From positions 1 to 6,082 of the forward strand of contig CAYMOV010000143.1 of the NCBI GenBank assembly GCA_964392085.1: 6,082 nucleotides of DNA. Reading direction: 5' to 3'. Below are positions 4,325 to 6,082 of the stretch, piece after piece. Position numbers and translations under genes: made by a program. Numbering within the stretch: the first letter of the stretch is position 1; each line of letters opens with the position of its first letter. The DNA is from CAYMOV01 sp964392085 (GTDB taxonomy: Bacteria > Oederibacteriota > Muellerivitia > Muellerivitales > Muellerivitaceae). The notes beneath the pieces were generated by a model that saw nothing but the letters and a program-made list of their open reading frames with translations, was not told where the DNA came from and did no database searches.

Positions 4325-6082
4325 TCAACCCGCCTGGCGGTACCGGTCCGGGGTGACGCCCACCGCCCGTTTAAAGACCCTGCCAAAATAAGCCGCCGTC
4401 CTGAAACCGCATTCGACGGCCACTTGGGACGCCGGTAGCGCGCTGGTCTTCAAGAGCCGTTTGGCGTGGTCGATGCGCAGCGCTTCCCGGTAGGCCGGGA
4501 AGGACCGTCCGGTCACCCGTTTCACCAGTCGGCTGAAATCAGAGGGGGCGAACCCCCAGCGGCGGGCCACCTGGGCGGCGGTGACCGACTCGGCCCACCG
4601 GATCCTGACGTCCTCCAGGGCCTGCTCGAGCCTCAGCCTTCGCCCGCCCTCCGCGGGCTTGAGCGACAAGGTCCCCAGGGCCTCGCAGCCCTCCCGGAAG
4701 GAATCCCAAATCGCCGCCATGGACCCGGCCCGCTCCATGCGGTCGCCCCAATCCACCCTCAACCGTTCCACGGCGTCGGGGGCCGCGGGCAAAAGCTTCC
4801 CGACGGAATCCACGAGGTTCATGAGGGTCGTCAAGGCGTGGACACGGATGCCCTCCCGGTTCTCGCCGAAATGCAGGACGGCCGCCCGGACATACCGGTC
4901 CCGGGCCGCGGCGGCTTCCCCGCTTTCACGGCGGGCCACGGCGGACTCAAGGCGTTTCGAGAGGGATTGGACCTGGGCGAAATTCACCTCCTCCGCCCGG
5001 ACACCTGGGTCCCCGTAGAACACCAGGGGCTTCCTAAAATGGAGCGCCATCTGCAACGCCGCCTGGGCCTCCTCGGCGGAGGGACGGAGGGAATCCCCGG
5101 TTGGGACGGCCCGGCCCACGCCGATCCGGACCGGACGGCGGAAGCGGTGGGTCAGGTGGTCCTGGAGGCGGCGGGCCAGGTCCCGGAGTTCCAGCCGGGC
5201 TTGGGTGGCGTTCGAGCCTTTCTTGGGGGCCGTGAGGAGCGCGGCGGTGGCGGCGTGGAAGCGCCCCCCGGCCGCGTGCTCAAGTTCCTGGGCGAAGCGG
5301 AAGCATTCCTGGTGGAGATCCCGCCCCTGCAGCATGCCCCGTACCGGGTCCGCGTGCACCGAGGGCGGGTCCTCCAGGGACACGGCCAAGACGGTGTTGG
5401 GGATCCGGTCGATGCCGATCTCGGACTTTTCCCACCGGCCGGCGTCGCTCCTCCCGAACCAGGGCGTGGGGGCCGCGGGGTTCTCGCCCAGGGCCCAGGA
5501 CATCCAAAACTCATGGGGGATGATCTTCGAGAAGACCTGGTCCCGGAGCTTCACCAGGCGTTCCCCGATCTTTTCCTCCCCGCCGCGGGCCGTCAACCAC
5601 TGGGCGAACAGCTCCATGACCTCCACGAAGGCCTGGAAGGATTCCCCCTCCAGGACGGGCCGCCTCAGGCAGAGGCGGGCGAAACGCGCGAAATCGGCGT
5701 GGTAGCCCACGGGGTGGCTCCCGGTGACGTCCTTCCATTGTTGGGACAGGTCCTCGTAGGTGGGCGCGTGGTTGTAGACGGCCCCGGCCACCAGGATGCC
5801 CCAGACCTTCCCCCCGTCCATCACGGGGGTGAAGATGTCGTGGAAGCCCATCCGTTGGGACACCACGGTCTTGCCCTCGCGGCGGACCCGGTCCATGTGC
5901 TGGCGGTTGTAGCGGCCCCGGTCCTCCCAGCGCCCGAAGAGGAACTCGTAATGGACCGGCGACTCCTCGTCGCGCCCCCGGAACAATTGCCACCAATCGG
6001 TATAACCGGGCGCCTGGACGAAATAGCAATGCACGCCCAGGTAGCTGAGGAACAGGTTGCGGAAATGGTAGTCGGCGTCCAG
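4325..6082 (-). CDS. AraC-family transcriptional regulator with sensory and GGDEF-like domains (5' partial)
   Basis: Predicted cytoplasmic DNA-binding regulator. The frame stays open to the window edge: before the GTG at 6034 it reads FRNLFLSYLG with no ribosome binding site, so the true start is probably beyond the window. Numbering from that GTG (569 residues): about 1-150 is a sensory-type region with aromatic-rich HCYFVQ and the strand-like stretch FHDIFTPVMDGGKVWGILVAG (64-84), recalling GAF/PocR-like ligand sensors but not assigned. About 212-342 is a degenerate GGDEF-like domain of the kind in CdaR/YesN-type regulators (RIGVGRAV at 303-310, SAEEAQAAL at 319-327, FYGD at 339-342); it has no GGDEF catalytic motif. 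About 343-460 is helical. About 465-569 is the AraC DNA-binding domain with two helix-turn-helix units (VTAAQVARRWGFAPSDFSRLV, then PASQVAVECGFRTAAYFGRVF) and the closing GVTPDRYRQ. The hydrolase gene starts 114 bases downstream on the same strand, so it is a candidate target. No membrane segment is visible. The ligand is unknown. Confidence 0.9.
   Translation of the reverse strand: MDADYHFRNLFLSYLGVHCYFVQAPGYTDWWQLFRGRDEESPVHYEFLFGRWEDRGRYNRQHMDRVRREGKTVVSQRMGFHDIFTPVMDGGKVWGILVAGAVYNHAPTYEDLSQQWKDVTGSHPVGYHADFARFARLCLRRPVLEGESFQAFVEVMELFAQWLTARGGEEKIGERLVKLRDQVFSKIIPHEFWMSWALGENPAAPTPWFGRSDAGRWEKSEIGIDRIPNTVLAVSLEDPPSVHADPVRGMLQGRDLHQECFRFAQELEHAAGGRFHAATAALLTAPKKGSNATQARLELRDLARRLQDHLTHRFRRPVRIGVGRAVPTGDSLRPSAEEAQAALQMALHFRKPLVFYGDPGVRAEEVNFAQVQSLSKRLESAVARRESGEAAAARDRYVRAAVLHFGENREGIRVHALTTLMNLVDSVGKLLPAAPDAVERLRVDWGDRMERAGSMAAIWDSFREGCEALGTLSLKPAEGGRRLRLEQALEDVRIRWAESVTAAQVARRWGFAPSDFSRLVKRVTGRSFPAYREALRIDHAKRLLKTSALPASQVAVECGFRTAAYFGRVFKRAVGVTPDRYRQAG

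Noticed and set aside
5511..6029. 172-residue minus-strand open frame within the regulator gene
   Set aside because: It is a shifted frame of the AraC-family gene, with Gly/Pro/Arg-rich composition typical of high-GC shadows.

Overview
The window suggests a GC-rich, probably environmental bacterium. Its genes use GC-rich codons, and one uses a TTG start. Its secreted enzyme combines threonine/proline (TP) linkers with a C-terminal YPNPF-type beta domain, a style seen in several poorly cultured lineages and, for the YPNPF domain, in Bacteroidota-like secretion substrates. The sequence alone does not fix the phylum. No mobile element, CRISPR array, tRNA or rRNA was seen.

Layout: (i) 1-1172, + strand: the 3' part of a hybrid sensor histidine kinase with a C-terminal receiver; its N-terminus lies upstream of the window. 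(ii) 1173-1554: a gene-free stretch of about 380 bases, falling to roughly 40% GC by hand count near its end, with three imperfect inverted repeats. (iii) 1555-1896, +: a small single-domain PilZ protein, a predicted c-di-GMP receptor. (iv) 1919-1948: a perfect 11-bp inverted repeat that probably serves as a shared terminator for the converging genes. (v) 1946-4210, -: a 754-residue secreted multidomain family 5 glycoside hydrolase (cellulase-like). (vi) 4211-4324: a leader of 114 bases with a strong ribosome binding site, a C8 tract and an AT-rich end. (vii) 4325 to the window end, -: an AraC-family regulator with a large N-terminal sensory region and a degenerate GGDEF-like middle domain; its 5' end is cut by the window.

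How they may work together: the regulator and the hydrolase lie on the same strand, regulator first, separated by a short leader. This makes the regulator a plausible local controller of the enzyme, either co-transcribed with it or acting on a promoter in the leader. The kinase and PilZ genes are signalling proteins on the opposite strand, and nothing visible ties them to the hydrolase apart from proximity. I see no clearly new system. The most unusual parts are the modular architecture of the hydrolase (unassigned beta-rich module, TP linkers, possible sorting domain), the unassigned sensor of the regulator, and the inverted-repeat-rich spacer at 1173-1554.
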